Shown: positions 26,792 through 35,897 of the stretch, piece by piece
How positions within the stretch are numbered: the stretch's first letter is position 1
Layout: the number at the start of each line of letters is the position of its first letter
Origin: Promineifilum sp.
GTDB taxonomy: Bacteria; Chloroflexota; Anaerolineae; Promineifilales; Promineifilaceae
Direction: 5' to 3'
Assembly: GCA_017983515.1 (NCBI GenBank)
Contig: JAGOBF010000007.1
Coordinates: forward strand, 62,001 to 126,000
DNA: 64,000 bases
The notes under the pieces: model-generated
Database searches by the model: none
Told to the model about the DNA's origin: nothing
What the model saw: the letters and a program-made list of their open reading frames with translations, nothing else
Position numbers and translations under genes: made by a program

Positions 26792-27469
26792 ATGAGCGCG
26801 CGACTGCCCAAGCAACCCTTTGACATCGACCTGGCCCTCATGCGCATCCGCGAGGCTGTTAGCCCCTTCCCGAAGGCAGCCATGTTTGAGCTGGCCGATC
26901 TGGGCTATGGCACGCCCTTCGAGCAACTCATCGCCTGTATCATCTCCATTCGCACGCGGGATGAAGAATCGCTGCCCATCGCCCGGCGGCTGCTGGATGT
27001 TGCCCGCACGCCGGCGGCGATGGCTCACCTCACTGCGGATGAGATCGACCGCCTGATCACGCCCAGCACCTTCCACGAGCGTAAGGCGTCGCAAATTCTG
27101 GCCATCGCCCAACAGATCGTGGGCCAGTATGATAATGAGCTGCCTTGCGATGAGGACGTTCTGCTGGGCTTTTCCGGCGTCGGGGTCAAATGCGCCCATC
27201 TCGCTCTGGGTATTGCCTGCGATCAGCCCTGGATCAGCGTCGATATCCACGTCCATCGCGTAACGAATCGCTGGGGCTATGTGGACGCGGCCACGCCTGA
27301 GAAAACGATGGTCGAACTCGAGAAGAAACTGCCGCGAGCGCACTGGATCGAGATCAACCGGCTGCTGGTTCCCTTCGGCAAACACATTTGCACCGGCGCG
27401 TTGCCGCGCTGCTCGACGTGCCCGGTGCTCGACATGTGCCGGCAGGTCGGCGTGGAGCGTCACCGATGA
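26792..27469 (+). CDS. Endonuclease III-family DNA glycosylase
   Basis: 225 residues, HhH-GPD superfamily with a 4Fe-4S cluster. FEQLIACIISIRTRDE, helix-hairpin-helix FSGVGVKCAHLAL with the catalytic Lys, and VDIHVHRVTNRWG with the catalytic Asp. The cluster is C-x6-C-x2-C-x5-C (CTGALPRCSTCPVLDMC). Removes oxidised pyrimidines, cutting by beta-elimination. The usual LLSAQT start of helix B is IISIRT here. ATG 26792 is chosen over an upstream TTG at 26765. Probably an Nth-like paralogue. The N-terminus is slightly divergent, so substrate range may differ. Confidence 0.88.
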   Translation: MSARLPKQPFDIDLALMRIREAVSPFPKAAMFELADLGYGTPFEQLIACIISIRTRDEESLPIARRLLDVARTPAAMAHLTADEIDRLITPSTFHERKASQILAIAQQIVGQYDNELPCDEDVLLGFSGVGVKCAHLALGIACDQPWISVDIHVHRVTNRWGYVDAATPEKTMVELEKKLPRAHWIEINRLLVPFGKHICTGALPRCSTCPVLDMCRQVGVERHR

Positions 27470-27506
27470 GGGGAGGCGAAGCCTCAATTTACAGGGAAGT
27501 GATGTG

Positions 27507-28151
27507 ATGATCATTGAACGAGGAAGCAAGCTGCTGATGATCGGCGATTCCATCACCGACTGCGGCCGCGCCCGATCCGTCGACGAGGCGGCCGACCATG
27601 CTCTGGGCGACGGCTATGTCGCCCTCACCGACGCCTGGCTCCGCGCCGCCTACCCCGCCCGGCCGGTGCGTGTCGTCAACAGGGGCATTGGCGGCGATAC
27701 CGTGCGCGACCTGCGGACGCGCTGGCAAACGGACGTGTTGGCCCTGACCCCGGACTGGCTATCGATCTTCATCGGCATCAACGATGTCTGGCGCTGGTTT
27801 GGGGACCCGGCGCAAAGAGCCCAACACGTTTCGCTGGATGAGTACGCGGCCACTCTGGAACAGCTAGTGAGCGACACGCGCCCCCAGCTGCAAGGTCTTG
27901 TCTTACTGACGCCATTTTTAATCGAGCCGGACACCCGCGAGCCGATGCGGGCCATGATGGACCGCTACGGGAAGGTGGTAGCCGATGTGGCGGCGCGCTA
28001 CGACGCGATCCTGATCGATACGCAGGCTGCATTTGACGCCGTTCTGGAGTACGTGCCCCCGATGGCTCTTAGTCTCGACCGCGTGCATCCTTTTTTGACC
28101 GGACACATGATCCTGGCGCGGGCTTTCTTGCGCGGCATAGGCGCGGCGTGA
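27507..28151 (+). CDS. GDSL/SGNH-family hydrolase
   Basis: 214 residues, no signal peptide. Block I MIGDSITDCGR with Ser15, block II NRGIGGDTVRDL (Gly), block III IGINDVWRW (Asn), block V SLDRVHP with Asp191 and His194. A complete SGNH set, as in rhamnogalacturonan acetylesterase-like and TesA/lipolytic enzymes. An intracellular esterase or carbohydrate deacetylase is likely. ATG 27507 with GGGAAGTG upstream; much longer in-frame extension to 27279 overlaps the glycosylase gene and is rejected. Confidence 0.88.
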   Translation: MIIERGSKLLMIGDSITDCGRARSVDEAADHALGDGYVALTDAWLRAAYPARPVRVVNRGIGGDTVRDLRTRWQTDVLALTPDWLSIFIGINDVWRWFGDPAQRAQHVSLDEYAATLEQLVSDTRPQLQGLVLLTPFLIEPDTREPMRAMMDRYGKVVADVAARYDAILIDTQAAFDAVLEYVPPMALSLDRVHPFLTGHMILARAFLRGIGAA

Positions 28152-28235
28152 TCTGACAGTAAGAAGCCCGGCCGGCAATTGGATACTTTATGAGACTCGG
28201 TGCTTTTGGGAGTGAATTCGAATTCCGAACAAGTG

Positions 28236-28868
28236 ATGAACCCTAAAGAAACAGTTCGCAGCGGGTATGAGCGGGCGGCCGATGCTTACCTGGCCGATCG
28301 GCCGCAAGCCTCGGCCGATATTGCCGCCCTCGATCACCTGCTGAGCCGTCTCGCGTCCGGCGCGTGGGTGCTCGATGCGGGGTGCGGCGCGGGAGTGCCC
28401 ATCGCCCAACGCCTTAGCCGGACTTGTCGCGTAGTCGGCGTCGACTTTTCGGAGCGCCAACTGGCCCTGGCCGCGCAGCACGTACCCACCCTCGTGCCGG
28501 TCTGTCAGGACCTGACCCGGTTGGGCCTGGCCCCTGGTGTCTTTGACGCCATTGTCTCCTACTACGCCATCATCCACATCCCGCGCGCCGCCCACGCCGG
28601 TATCCTGGCCGACTTTTACCGTCTGGTGCGGCCGGGTGGGTTGGTGTTCTTGTGCCTGGGCGCGATGGACATCGCCGACGACGTCGCCGACGATTTTTAT
28701 GGCGTGCGCATGTACTGGAGCCACTACGATGCTCCGACGAATCTTGCTCTGATGCGACACACCGGGTTCGAAATCCTATGGTCACAAATTATCAGCGACT
28801 CGTTAGGCGGAGAGGCAGCCACCGGCGGCCACTTGTTCGTGCTGGGGCGCAGACCGCCGGCCGAGTAA
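28236..28868 (+). CDS. Class I SAM-dependent methyltransferase
   Basis: 210 residues from ATG 28236 (a GTG at 28200 is an alternative). Motif I VLDAGCGAGVP, motif II VVGVDFSERQL, post-motif FDAIVSYYAIIHIPRA, and LVRPGGLVFLCLG. This is Methyltransf_11/25 type; small molecule or lipid substrate unknown. Ends 6 bp before the DUF1684 gene, so probably cotranscribed with it. Confidence 0.88.
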   Translation: MNPKETVRSGYERAADAYLADRPQASADIAALDHLLSRLASGAWVLDAGCGAGVPIAQRLSRTCRVVGVDFSERQLALAAQHVPTLVPVCQDLTRLGLAPGVFDAIVSYYAIIHIPRAAHAGILADFYRLVRPGGLVFLCLGAMDIADDVADDFYGVRMYWSHYDAPTNLALMRHTGFEILWSQIISDSLGGEAATGGHLFVLGRRPPAE

Positions 28869-28874
28869 ATCGAA

Positions 28875-29411
28875 ATGGACGAGCAACTACAAATTTTCCG
28901 CGAGCAAATTGACGACTTTATGCAGTTTCATCCCCAGTCGCCACTGGATGACGATCAGCGCGGCGACTTCGGCGGTCTGAGCTATTACAAGCATAATCCG
29001 GCGCTCAGGCTGTCGGTGACGGTCGAGCTCCTGCCCAATGACGAGCCGCTTATCGAGATGGAAACCAGTACCGGCGACGCGCGGGCGTTTCGCCGCTGGG
29101 GCACGTTCGACTTTGTGGTCGAGGGCCAACCGGCGCGCCTAACCCTCTACAGCGACCCAGGCGGGGAAGAGTTCTTCCTTCCCTTCCGCGACGCTACCAG
29201 CGGCGGCGAGACTTATGGCGCGGGCCGCTATCTGGACGACCACCGACCCGGGGTGCAGCAAGTGGGGGAGGTGGACTTCGAGATCGACTTTAATTACGCC
29301 TACAACCCCTATTGCGCGTATTCGCCGCGCTTTTCCTGCCCTCTGCCGCCGCGCGAGAATTGGCTGGCGGTTCCTGTGCGGGCCGGGGAGAAAACATTCG
29401 AGGAAGGATAG
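28875..29411 (+). CDS. DUF1684 family protein
   Basis: 178 residues. The hallmark end of DUF1684 is clear: ETYGAGRYLD, then DFNYAYNPYCAYSPRFSCPLPPRENWL followed by PVRAGEK. The middle (FFLPFRDATSGG) also fits. Function of the family is unknown; the conserved Asp/Asn/Tyr/Cys cluster suggests a binding or catalytic site. No signal peptide here, although some relatives are secreted. Confidence 0.9.
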   Translation: MDEQLQIFREQIDDFMQFHPQSPLDDDQRGDFGGLSYYKHNPALRLSVTVELLPNDEPLIEMETSTGDARAFRRWGTFDFVVEGQPARLTLYSDPGGEEFFLPFRDATSGGETYGAGRYLDDHRPGVQQVGEVDFEIDFNYAYNPYCAYSPRFSCPLPPRENWLAVPVRAGEKTFEEG

Positions 29412-29440
29412 GGGAGGGGAAGCGCGCCCAGGAGGCAAAA

Positions 29441-29470
29441 ACGGGGCGGCGCCATTTAGCGCCACCCCGT
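29441..29470 (-). terminator. Terminator of the pentose-phosphate operon
   Basis: ACGGGGcGGCGC (29441-29452) with GCGCCaCCCCGT (29459-29470), one mismatch and a 6-nt loop, preceded on the + strand by AAAAA. On the minus strand it therefore ends in a T run. It lies 33 bp after the tal stop. Confidence 0.8.
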
Positions 29471-29503
29471 GTCAAGGCCAGTATCTGATCCAATTGCCTG
29501 TGT

Positions 29504-30622
29504 CTAGACGGCCACCTGCCGCCGCTTGTCTACCGCCGCCAACAGTTCGGAGAAGGAACCCTTAAAGGATTTCACCCCTTCATGCTCCAGTTCGTCGGTG
29601 ACGTCGGTCATGGAGATGCCCAATGCTTCCAGCCGGTCGATGGTGGCTTGGGCCTCGTCCAGATTTTCTTCCACGGTTAGCTTGGCAACCCCGTGGTCTA
29701 GCAGGGCGGCCAGCGTGCTCGGTGGGACTGTATTGACCGTGTCCGGGCCGATGAGTTCTTCGATATAGACCACATCGCTGTAGGCTGGATTCTTGGTGCC
29801 GGTGGAGGCCCACAACGGCCGCTGGACGCGCGCTCCCTTCGTCTGCAGCCGCTTAAACCGTTCGGACGTGAACACGCGTTTGTAGTCGGCATAGGCCAGC
29901 TTGGCGTTGGCGATGGCTGCCTTGCCCAGCAGCGCGGCCGCTTCTTCCGCCTGCGGCCCGCCCTTGTCGATCATGGCTTGCAGCCTCTTGTCGACAAGCG
30001 TATCGACGCGCGAGACGAAGAACGAAGCCACCGAGGCGATGTTGTCGATGGGCTGTCCGTTGGCGACACGTTGTTCCAGGCCTTGCAAGTAGGCATCCAT
30101 CACTGCCGCGTAGCGCTCGCGAGAAAAGATCAGCGTAATGTTGACGTTGACCCCTTCGGCGGTGGCGGCGGCGATAGCCGGAATGCCCGCCTCCGTGGCT
30201 GGTATCTTGACCATCAGATTGGGCCGATCTACGCGCTTCCATAAGGACTTGACCTCGGCCAGCGTCGCCTGCGTGTCCGCGGCCAGAGCGGGGTTGACTT
30301 CGATGCTGACGTAGCCGTCGCCACCGTTTGTCCGGTCGAAGAGCGGCCGGAACAGGTCGGCCGCCACCTGAATGTCCTCAATAGCCAGTTGCCAGAAAAT
30401 TTCCTCGACATCGTGCCCGGCTTCGATCAGCGACATCAGTTCGTCGTCGTAGTCGGCCGTTTGGGTGATAGCCTTCATGAAGATGGTCGGATTCGACGTG
30501 ACGCCGCGAATTTCGCCGCGCTCGATCATCCCGGCCATTTCGCCGTTTTTCAACAGACCACGCTCGATATTGTCGTACCAGATCGACTGTCCCAACTTCG
30601 CTAGCTCTTGTACAGTATTCAT
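29504..30622 (-). CDS. tal: Transaldolase
   Basis: 372 residues, the longer transaldolase type found in cyanobacteria, actinobacteria and Chloroflexota. QSIWYDNIERGLL, VTSNPTIFMKAI, FVSIEVNP-like region YVSIEVNPALA, and catalytic Lys segment LMVKIPATEAG, then VNVNITLIFS. Late part ASTGTKNPAYSDV. Transfers dihydroxyacetone units between sugar phosphates. ATG 30622 has GGGAG upstream and fits the family start; the codon four residues earlier is dismissed. Last gene of the operon, 28 bp after tkt. Confidence 0.95.
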   Translation of the reverse strand: MNTVQELAKLGQSIWYDNIERGLLKNGEMAGMIERGEIRGVTSNPTIFMKAITQTADYDDELMSLIEAGHDVEEIFWQLAIEDIQVAADLFRPLFDRTNGGDGYVSIEVNPALAADTQATLAEVKSLWKRVDRPNLMVKIPATEAGIPAIAAATAEGVNVNITLIFSRERYAAVMDAYLQGLEQRVANGQPIDNIASVASFFVSRVDTLVDKRLQAMIDKGGPQAEEAAALLGKAAIANAKLAYADYKRVFTSERFKRLQTKGARVQRPLWASTGTKNPAYSDVVYIEELIGPDTVNTVPPSTLAALLDHGVAKLTVEENLDEAQATIDRLEALGISMTDVTDELEHEGVKSFKGSFSELLAAVDKRRQVAV

Positions 30623-30650
30623 CTCAACTCCCAAGGACGTACCGTGGCTC

Positions 30651-32663
30651 TCAGGCCCGACCGTCCAATAACTTGCCGGCCATCTCCACGATGTGGGCGG
30701 CCGTAATACCTAGATTCTCGAAGACTTCCTTGGCCGGAGCGGAAGCGCCGAAGCGATCGAGCGCCAGCACACTGCCCTGGCTGCCCACCCATTTGTACCA
30801 ACCCTGCGCGATGCCGGCCTCCACGGCCAGCCGCCGCGTCACGTCGGGCGGGAACACTTCCTCGCGATAGTCCGCGTCTTGGTCGGCGAAGAGTTCCCAG
30901 CTGGGGAAGGATACCAATCGGACGGAAACGCCCTTTTCGGCCAACTGCTGCCCGGCGTCGACGATAAGTCCCACTTCGGAGCCGGTCGCCATCAGGATGA
31001 TCTCCGGCCGGCCCTCGCCCAGATCGGCCAGGACGTAGGCGCCTTTGTGTAGCCCGGCGGCCGGGGCGAAGCGCGCACGGTCCAGCGTCGGTACATCCTG
31101 CCGGGTCAGGATCAGCGCGCTGGGCCGGTGGCGGTGGGTGATGGTTGCCTTCCACGCTTCGCGCACCTCGTTGGCATCGGCCGGGCGCAGTACCAGCAGG
31201 TTGGGGATGGTCCGCAGGGCGGCCAGATGTTCGATGGGCTGGTGGGTGGGGCCGTCCTCGCCCACGCCGATGCTGTCGTGGGTAAAGACGGTGACGGATC
31301 CGAGGTGGGACAGCGCCGCCAGACGAATGGGCGGCCGCATGTAGTCGGAGAAAACCAGGAACGTCGCCCCATAGGGAATGATCCCGCCGTGATAAGCTAG
31401 TCCGTTGACTATCGCACCCATGGCATGCTCGCGCACGCCAAAATGGACGTTGCGCCCAACAGGATCGCTGTCGAAGGACGGCACGCCGGTCAGCCAGGTT
31501 TTGGTCGAGGGGGCCAGGTCGGCCGAGCCGCCGAACAGCTCCGGCAGTTTGGTCGCCAGGGCGTTTATCACCTTGCCCGAAGACGCTCGTGTCGCCATGC
31601 CCTTGTCGTCGGCCGGGAACTCCGGCAGTTCCGTGTCCCAGCCACGGGGCAGTTCGCCGGCCAGCCGTCGCATCAATTCCGTGCCTTCCTGGGGATAAGC
31701 GGCGCAGTAGGCGTCGAGTTGGCGCTGCCACTCGTTCTCGGCCGCTGCGCCTTTCTCCAGCGCCTGGCGGAAAAAGGCCAGCGATTCGTCGGGAATGTAG
31801 AATCGCGGTTCCAGCGGCCAGCGCAACAAGTCCTTGGCACCATCCAACTCGACGTTGCCCGGCGGTTCGCCGTGGGCTTTGGCCGTGCCGGCGCGGGTGG
31901 GCAGCCCATAGCCGATGGTCGTGTGGACGATGATCAGCGACGGCCGTGGGTCGAGCTTGGCTTCGTTGATGGCCCGGTCGACGCCATCCACGTCCTGGCC
32001 GTCGGCCACGTGGAGCACGTGCCAGCCATAGGCCTCGAAGCGACGGCCGCGGTCTTCGGTGAAGGCCAACTCGGTCGAACCTTCGATAGAGATGTGGTTG
32101 TCGTCGTAAAGATAGATCAGCTTACCCAACTGCAAGTGCCCGGCCAGCGACGCCGCCTCTGACGATACGCCTTCCATCAGGTCGCCATCGGTGACGATGG
32201 CGTACGTGTAATGGTCGATGATGTCGTGACCGAGCCGATTGAAGACGGCCGCCAAATGAGCCTCAGCCATCGCCATACCCACGCCGTTGGCGAAGCCCTG
32301 GCCCAGCGGGCCGGTGGTCGCTTCCACGCCGGGGGTCAGACCATACTCGGGATGGCCGGGTGTGCGGCTGTCCCACTGGCGGAAGTTCTTTAGCTCGTCT
32401 AGCGACAGGTCATAGCCGGTCAGGTGCAGCAGGCTGTAAAGAAGCATGGAGCCGTGGCCGCCGGAAAGGACGAAGCGGTCGCGGTTGGCCCACTTCGGGT
32501 CGGCCGGGTTATGGCGCAGGTGGCGCGTCCAGAGCGCATAGGCCATTGCCGCCGCGCCCATCGGCAGGCCGGGGTGGCCCGAATCGGCCTGTTGGACAGC
32601 GTCAGCCGACAGGAAGCGAATGGTATTGATTGCCAGGTCTTGAAGTTGTTTTGTCTCTTGCAT
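30651..32663 (-). CDS. tkt: Transketolase
   Basis: 670 residues. [38 protein letters not shown], thiamine-diphosphate motif [13 protein letters not shown] (here TDGDLMEG) ending near [15 protein letters not shown]. The pyrimidine domain has [11 protein letters not shown] and [20 protein letters not shown] complete enzyme of the non-oxidative pentose-phosphate pathway. ATG 32663 precedes [10 protein letters not shown]; the ribosome site is weak, so translation may depend on coupling to the gene 30 bp upstream. Confidence 0.96.
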   Translation of the reverse strand: MQETKQLQDLAINTIRFLSADAVQQADSGHPGLPMGAAAMAYALWTRHLRHNPADPKWANRDRFVLSGGHGSMLLYSLLHLTGYDLSLDELKNFRQWDSRTPGHPEYGLTPGVEATTGPLGQGFANGVGMAMAEAHLAAVFNRLGHDIIDHYTYAIVTDGDLMEGVSSEAASLAGHLQLGKLIYLYDDNHISIEGSTELAFTEDRGRRFEAYGWHVLHVADGQDVDGVDRAINEAKLDPRPSLIIVHTTIGYGLPTRAGTAKAHGEPPGNVELDGAKDLLRWPLEPRFYIPDESLAFFRQALEKGAAAENEWQRQLDAYCAAYPQEGTELMRRLAGELPRGWDTELPEFPADDKGMATRASSGKVINALATKLPELFGGSADLAPSTKTWLTGVPSFDSDPVGRNVHFGVREHAMGAIVNGLAYHGGIIPYGATFLVFSDYMRPPIRLAALSHLGSVTVFTHDSIGVGEDGPTHQPIEHLAALRTIPNLLVLRPADANEVREAWKATITHRHRPSALILTRQDVPTLDRARFAPAAGLHKGAYVLADLGEGRPEIILMATGSEVGLIVDAGQQLAEKGVSVRLVSFPSWELFADQDADYREEVFPPDVTRRLAVEAGIAQGWYKWVGSQGSVLALDRFGASAPAKEVFENLGITAAHIVEMAGKLLDGRA

Positions 32664-32692
32664 GTTTATTTCGTTTGTTTTAGTCGATCCGG

Positions 32693-34591
32693 TCAGGCTT
32701 CCCAATCGGTGTGGAAGATGCCTTCGCGGTCGATCCGGTGATAGGTATGTGCGCCGAAGAAGTCGCGTTGGGCCTGAATGAGATTGGCTGGCAGATATTC
32801 TGAGCGGATGGCATCGAAGTACCCCAGCGCGGCGGCCAGAGCGAGTAGAGGGACGCCTAATCCGGTGCCTGTCTGAATGACTTCGCGCCAGCCGGATTGT
32901 CTGCGTCCTAATGCTTCGGCAATCGTCTCATTGAGGTACAGGTTCGGCAAGTCCGGCTGATGCTCGAAAGCCGCGGCGATGTCGTCGAGTAACTCCGCTC
33001 GAATGATACAACCCGCGCGCCAGATGCGCACGACTGAAGCGATGTCCAAATCCCAGCCGAACTGGGCCGACGCCATACGCAGCAAGTCCATGCCCTGGGC
33101 ATAGGTCGTGATCTTGGCCGCATAGAGCGCGTCCTCGGTAGCGCGGACCAAGTGTGCCACGTCGCCATGATAATCGGCCACGCCGCCCAAACGCCGGGCC
33201 ACGGCCGCCCGCGTGTCCTTCATGGCTGACAACAAACGCATTACCACGGCGGCGTTGATCGTCGGAATGGGTGAGCCAACTTCCAGGGCGATCTGGCTAG
33301 TCCAGCGACCCGTGCCCTTCTGCCCGGCGATGTCCATGATCATATCCACTGTGGGCCGGCCGGTTTCCTCGTCCGCTTTGCGCAGGACTTTGGCGGTGAT
33401 TTCGATCAAATAGGAGCGCAACTCGCCCTCGTTCCAGCGTTCGAAGATGCCGGCCACTTCATCGTTGCTGAGGCCCGCGCCGCGATGTAGCAGATCGTAG
33501 ATCTCGGCGATAAGTTCCATGTCGCCATATTCGATGCCGTTATGCACCATTTTAACGTAATGTCCGGCCCCGCCGGGGCCTATCCAGGTCACACAGGGCG
33601 CGCCGTCGTCGGCCACGGCGGCAATCGCCTTTAGCATGGGCATCACCCGCTCTCCGGCGTCGCGCGCGCCGCCGGGCATAAGGCTTGGGCCCCACAGCGC
33701 GCCGCTCTCGCCGCCGGATACGCCCATGCCGACGAAATGGATGCCCTGGGCTGCCAGCTCCTGCGCGCGCCGCGCCGTGTGGGTAAAGTATGAGTTTCCA
33801 CCGTCGATGATAATGTCGCCGGCTTGCAAATAATCTTTCAATGAGGCGATGGCGGTATCGACCGGCGCGCCGGCCGGCACCATCATCAACACGATGCGCG
33901 GCGTCGCCAGCACGGCCACCAACGCCGCCACCGAGTCGGCCAATTCGATCGGGAAGTCGGCCGGCAGCTTGGGAAAGGGATCATAGCTGATTACTTGATA
34001 CCCGTGGCGTTCCAGGTTCAAAGACAGGCTCCGGCCCATGACCCCCATCCCCATCATCCCCACATCGTACTTCTTATCCATCAGTTGCTCCAATATCGTG
34101 TTGACGATCCTGTTTGGTTCAAGAGCGCTATTGACGGTGATCGCCTGTCGGGGTTCTTCCAGCGTATCGAACTGGCTTGGCAGGAGGGTCGCCTTCATAA
34201 AATGACCTTCGCGCCCGTATATCCGCGCCTGGATATCGGTGAAGTCTCCTTTCAGGTAGACGAACCGGACTGGCTGTTTATTACCCCGTAGCTGGTCGCG
34301 ATACGCTTTCTTCAGAGCCGAGCAAGCGATGACGCCGCTACGGTTTTGCTTTAGACGCTCGCTGATGAGATTCGCCAGGGTGCGCAGCCAGCCGGCGCGA
34401 TCGTCATCATCCAGGGGGATGCCGGCCGCCATTTTGGCGACGTTGGCCGGCGGATGGTAATCATCCCCTTCGTAGAACGGCACGGCCAATCGCTCGGCCA
34501 GCAGCCGGCCGATGGTCGTCTTGCCACTGCCGGAGACGCCCATGACGATGATGAAGAACGGTTCATCGCTAAGTCGTCTGGCTGTGCTCAT
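32693..34591 (-). CDS. gntK-gnd: Bifunctional fusion: gluconokinase - 6-phosphogluconate dehydrogenase
   Basis: 632 residues in one open frame. Residues 1-170 are a full-length gluconokinase: Walker [10 protein letters not shown] (18-26), [29 protein letters not shown], and [19 protein letters not shown]. Residues 171-632 are a full-length 6-phosphogluconate dehydrogenase: [62 protein letters not shown] with catalytic Lys, [13 protein letters not shown]. The join is at MDKKYDVG, where Met171 looks like the old gnd start. The fused enzyme would turn gluconate into ribulose 5-phosphate and CO2 in two steps. Its start overlaps the glycosyltransferase end by 23 bp. Confidence 0.95.
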   Translation of the reverse strand: MSTARRLSDEPFFIIVMGVSGSGKTTIGRLLAERLAVPFYEGDDYHPPANVAKMAAGIPLDDDDRAGWLRTLANLISERLKQNRSGVIACSALKKAYRDQLRGNKQPVRFVYLKGDFTDIQARIYGREGHFMKATLLPSQFDTLEEPRQAITVNSALEPNRIVNTILEQLMDKKYDVGMMGMGVMGRSLSLNLERHGYQVISYDPFPKLPADFPIELADSVAALVAVLATPRIVLMMVPAGAPVDTAIASLKDYLQAGDIIIDGGNSYFTHTARRAQELAAQGIHFVGMGVSGGESGALWGPSLMPGGARDAGERVMPMLKAIAAVADDGAPCVTWIGPGGAGHYVKMVHNGIEYGDMELIAEIYDLLHRGAGLSNDEVAGIFERWNEGELRSYLIEITAKVLRKADEETGRPTVDMIMDIAGQKGTGRWTSQIALEVGSPIPTINAAVVMRLLSAMKDTRAAVARRLGGVADYHGDVAHLVRATEDALYAAKITTYAQGMDLLRMASAQFGWDLDIASVVRIWRAGCIIRAELLDDIAAAFEHQPDLPNLYLNETIAEALGRRQSGWREVIQTGTGLGVPLLALAAALGYFDAIRSEYLPANLIQAQRDFFGAHTYHRIDREGIFHTDWEA

Positions 34592-35888
34592 GAGCTATGG
34601 ACGGGTCGGTCGCACCCTGCCGCAGCTGGGCCAGGCCGGCTTCGAGTGACTCGATCTGTTGCTGTAATTCGACCGTCTGCACTATCTGTTCTTCCAGCAG
34701 CACCATTTGCTCGTGTAGTTCGGTCTCATACCGTTCGATTTCCCGAACGGCCAGCCGGTTGAATTCGCTTTGCTGGTTCATGAAGTGGCCGAGATACCAG
34801 CGCGAGGCGACGTTGTTCCAAGCGGCGCGAAAGCGGGCGATGAGCGGGCCAAACACGGGAACGTCGGACGTGAACGGCCGCTCGCGCAGTTCGGCCACGG
34901 CCGACAGGCGAGCCGGTTGCTCGGCCGCGAAGCGCGTTGCCCTGGCCCGCAACGACGCCAGCCCGGAGGCGACGGCCGCCTTTATCTCGGGAGAGACCGG
35001 GCCGGCTCCTTCTTCCTCGCGCGCGGCCCAGATGGACGACAGGCGGCGGATGATCATCAGATAGGCCAGCGAGGCGGCGCGCCGCTCCGGGGCCGCCAAC
35101 CGGTCGAGCCACTCGGCTTCGACGGTGAGGGTGGAGTGGCCGATTTCCTCGATTGGGAAGTGCTTCAGCAAATATCGCCAGCGGCCGGCATGAAAGCGTT
35201 GCAGATAGGCAAAACTGCCCTTCACGGCTGTGGCCGATTCGACGTGGACGGCCGTGGCTTGTGGCAGGTAGACGACACGATAGCCCGCATGGCGCGCGCG
35301 CGCGCAAAGATCGACGTCCTCGAAGTAGAGGAAAAACCCTTCATCCATCAGTCCTATGCGGTCGAGCATGGAGACGCGCAGGGCGGCGGCCGCGCCGATC
35401 AGGTATTCCACCTCACGAGTGACGTCGTATTGCCCAGTATCACGCTCGCCGATGCCGTAGTGGCGTGGCAAGGCCTGGGGATGGGTGATGTAGCCGCCCG
35501 CGTGCTGAATGAGGTCTCCGCCAGGATACCACAGCTTGCAGCCGACGATACCGATGGTCGCGTCGTCGGCCATGGACTCAGCCAGCGCGGACAGAGTGTC
35601 GGGCGAGAGGATCACGTCCGGGTTGAGCAGGACGACGATGTCGGTCGTGGCTTCGCGCAGGGCGACGTTGTTGCCCGCAGCGAAGCCTAGGTTGCCGCCG
35701 TTCTCGCAAACGGTCACCTGGGGGAAACGCTCGCGAACGAAAGCGACGGAGCCGTCGGACGAGCCGTTATCGACCAGGACGATCCGCTCGGGGGCCAGAG
35801 TTTGGGCTTCGAGAGAGACCAGGCACGCTTCCAGATACGGGCGGCCGTTCCAGTTCAGGATGATGACGGAGAGCGTGGGCCTGGTCAA
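34569..35888 (-). CDS. GT2-family glycosyltransferase with C-terminal coiled coil
   Basis: 439 residues. GT-A fold: LSVIILNWNGRPYLEACL, VLVDNGSSDGSV, LGFAAGNNVAL, metal site LLNPDV, GLMDEGFFLYFEDVDLCARARHAGY, typical of rhamnosyl/WbbL-type enzymes. Residues about 255-370 form a helical extension. The last 60 residues (ERYETELHEQMVLLEEQIVQ, then TVELQQQIESLEAGLAQL) are a strong coiled coil, probably for oligomerisation or membrane-complex docking. Cytoplasmic face. Ends inside gntK-gnd and starts 9 bp after a secreted glycoside-hydrolase-like gene. Confidence 0.92.
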   Translation of the reverse strand: MTRPTLSVIILNWNGRPYLEACLVSLEAQTLAPERIVLVDNGSSDGSVAFVRERFPQVTVCENGGNLGFAAGNNVALREATTDIVVLLNPDVILSPDTLSALAESMADDATIGIVGCKLWYPGGDLIQHAGGYITHPQALPRHYGIGERDTGQYDVTREVEYLIGAAAALRVSMLDRIGLMDEGFFLYFEDVDLCARARHAGYRVVYLPQATAVHVESATAVKGSFAYLQRFHAGRWRYLLKHFPIEEIGHSTLTVEAEWLDRLAAPERRAASLAYLMIIRRLSSIWAAREEEGAGPVSPEIKAAVASGLASLRARATRFAAEQPARLSAVAELRERPFTSDVPVFGPLIARFRAAWNNVASRWYLGHFMNQQSEFNRLAVREIERYETELHEQMVLLEEQIVQTVELQQQIESLEAGLAQLRQGATDPSIAHEHSQTT

Positions 35889-35897
35889 GGTGCGATC

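Noticed and set aside
28755..28775. tRNA T-arm-like GGGTTCGAAATCC
   Set aside because: It lies inside the methyltransferase coding sequence and no acceptor or anticodon arms can be drawn around it.
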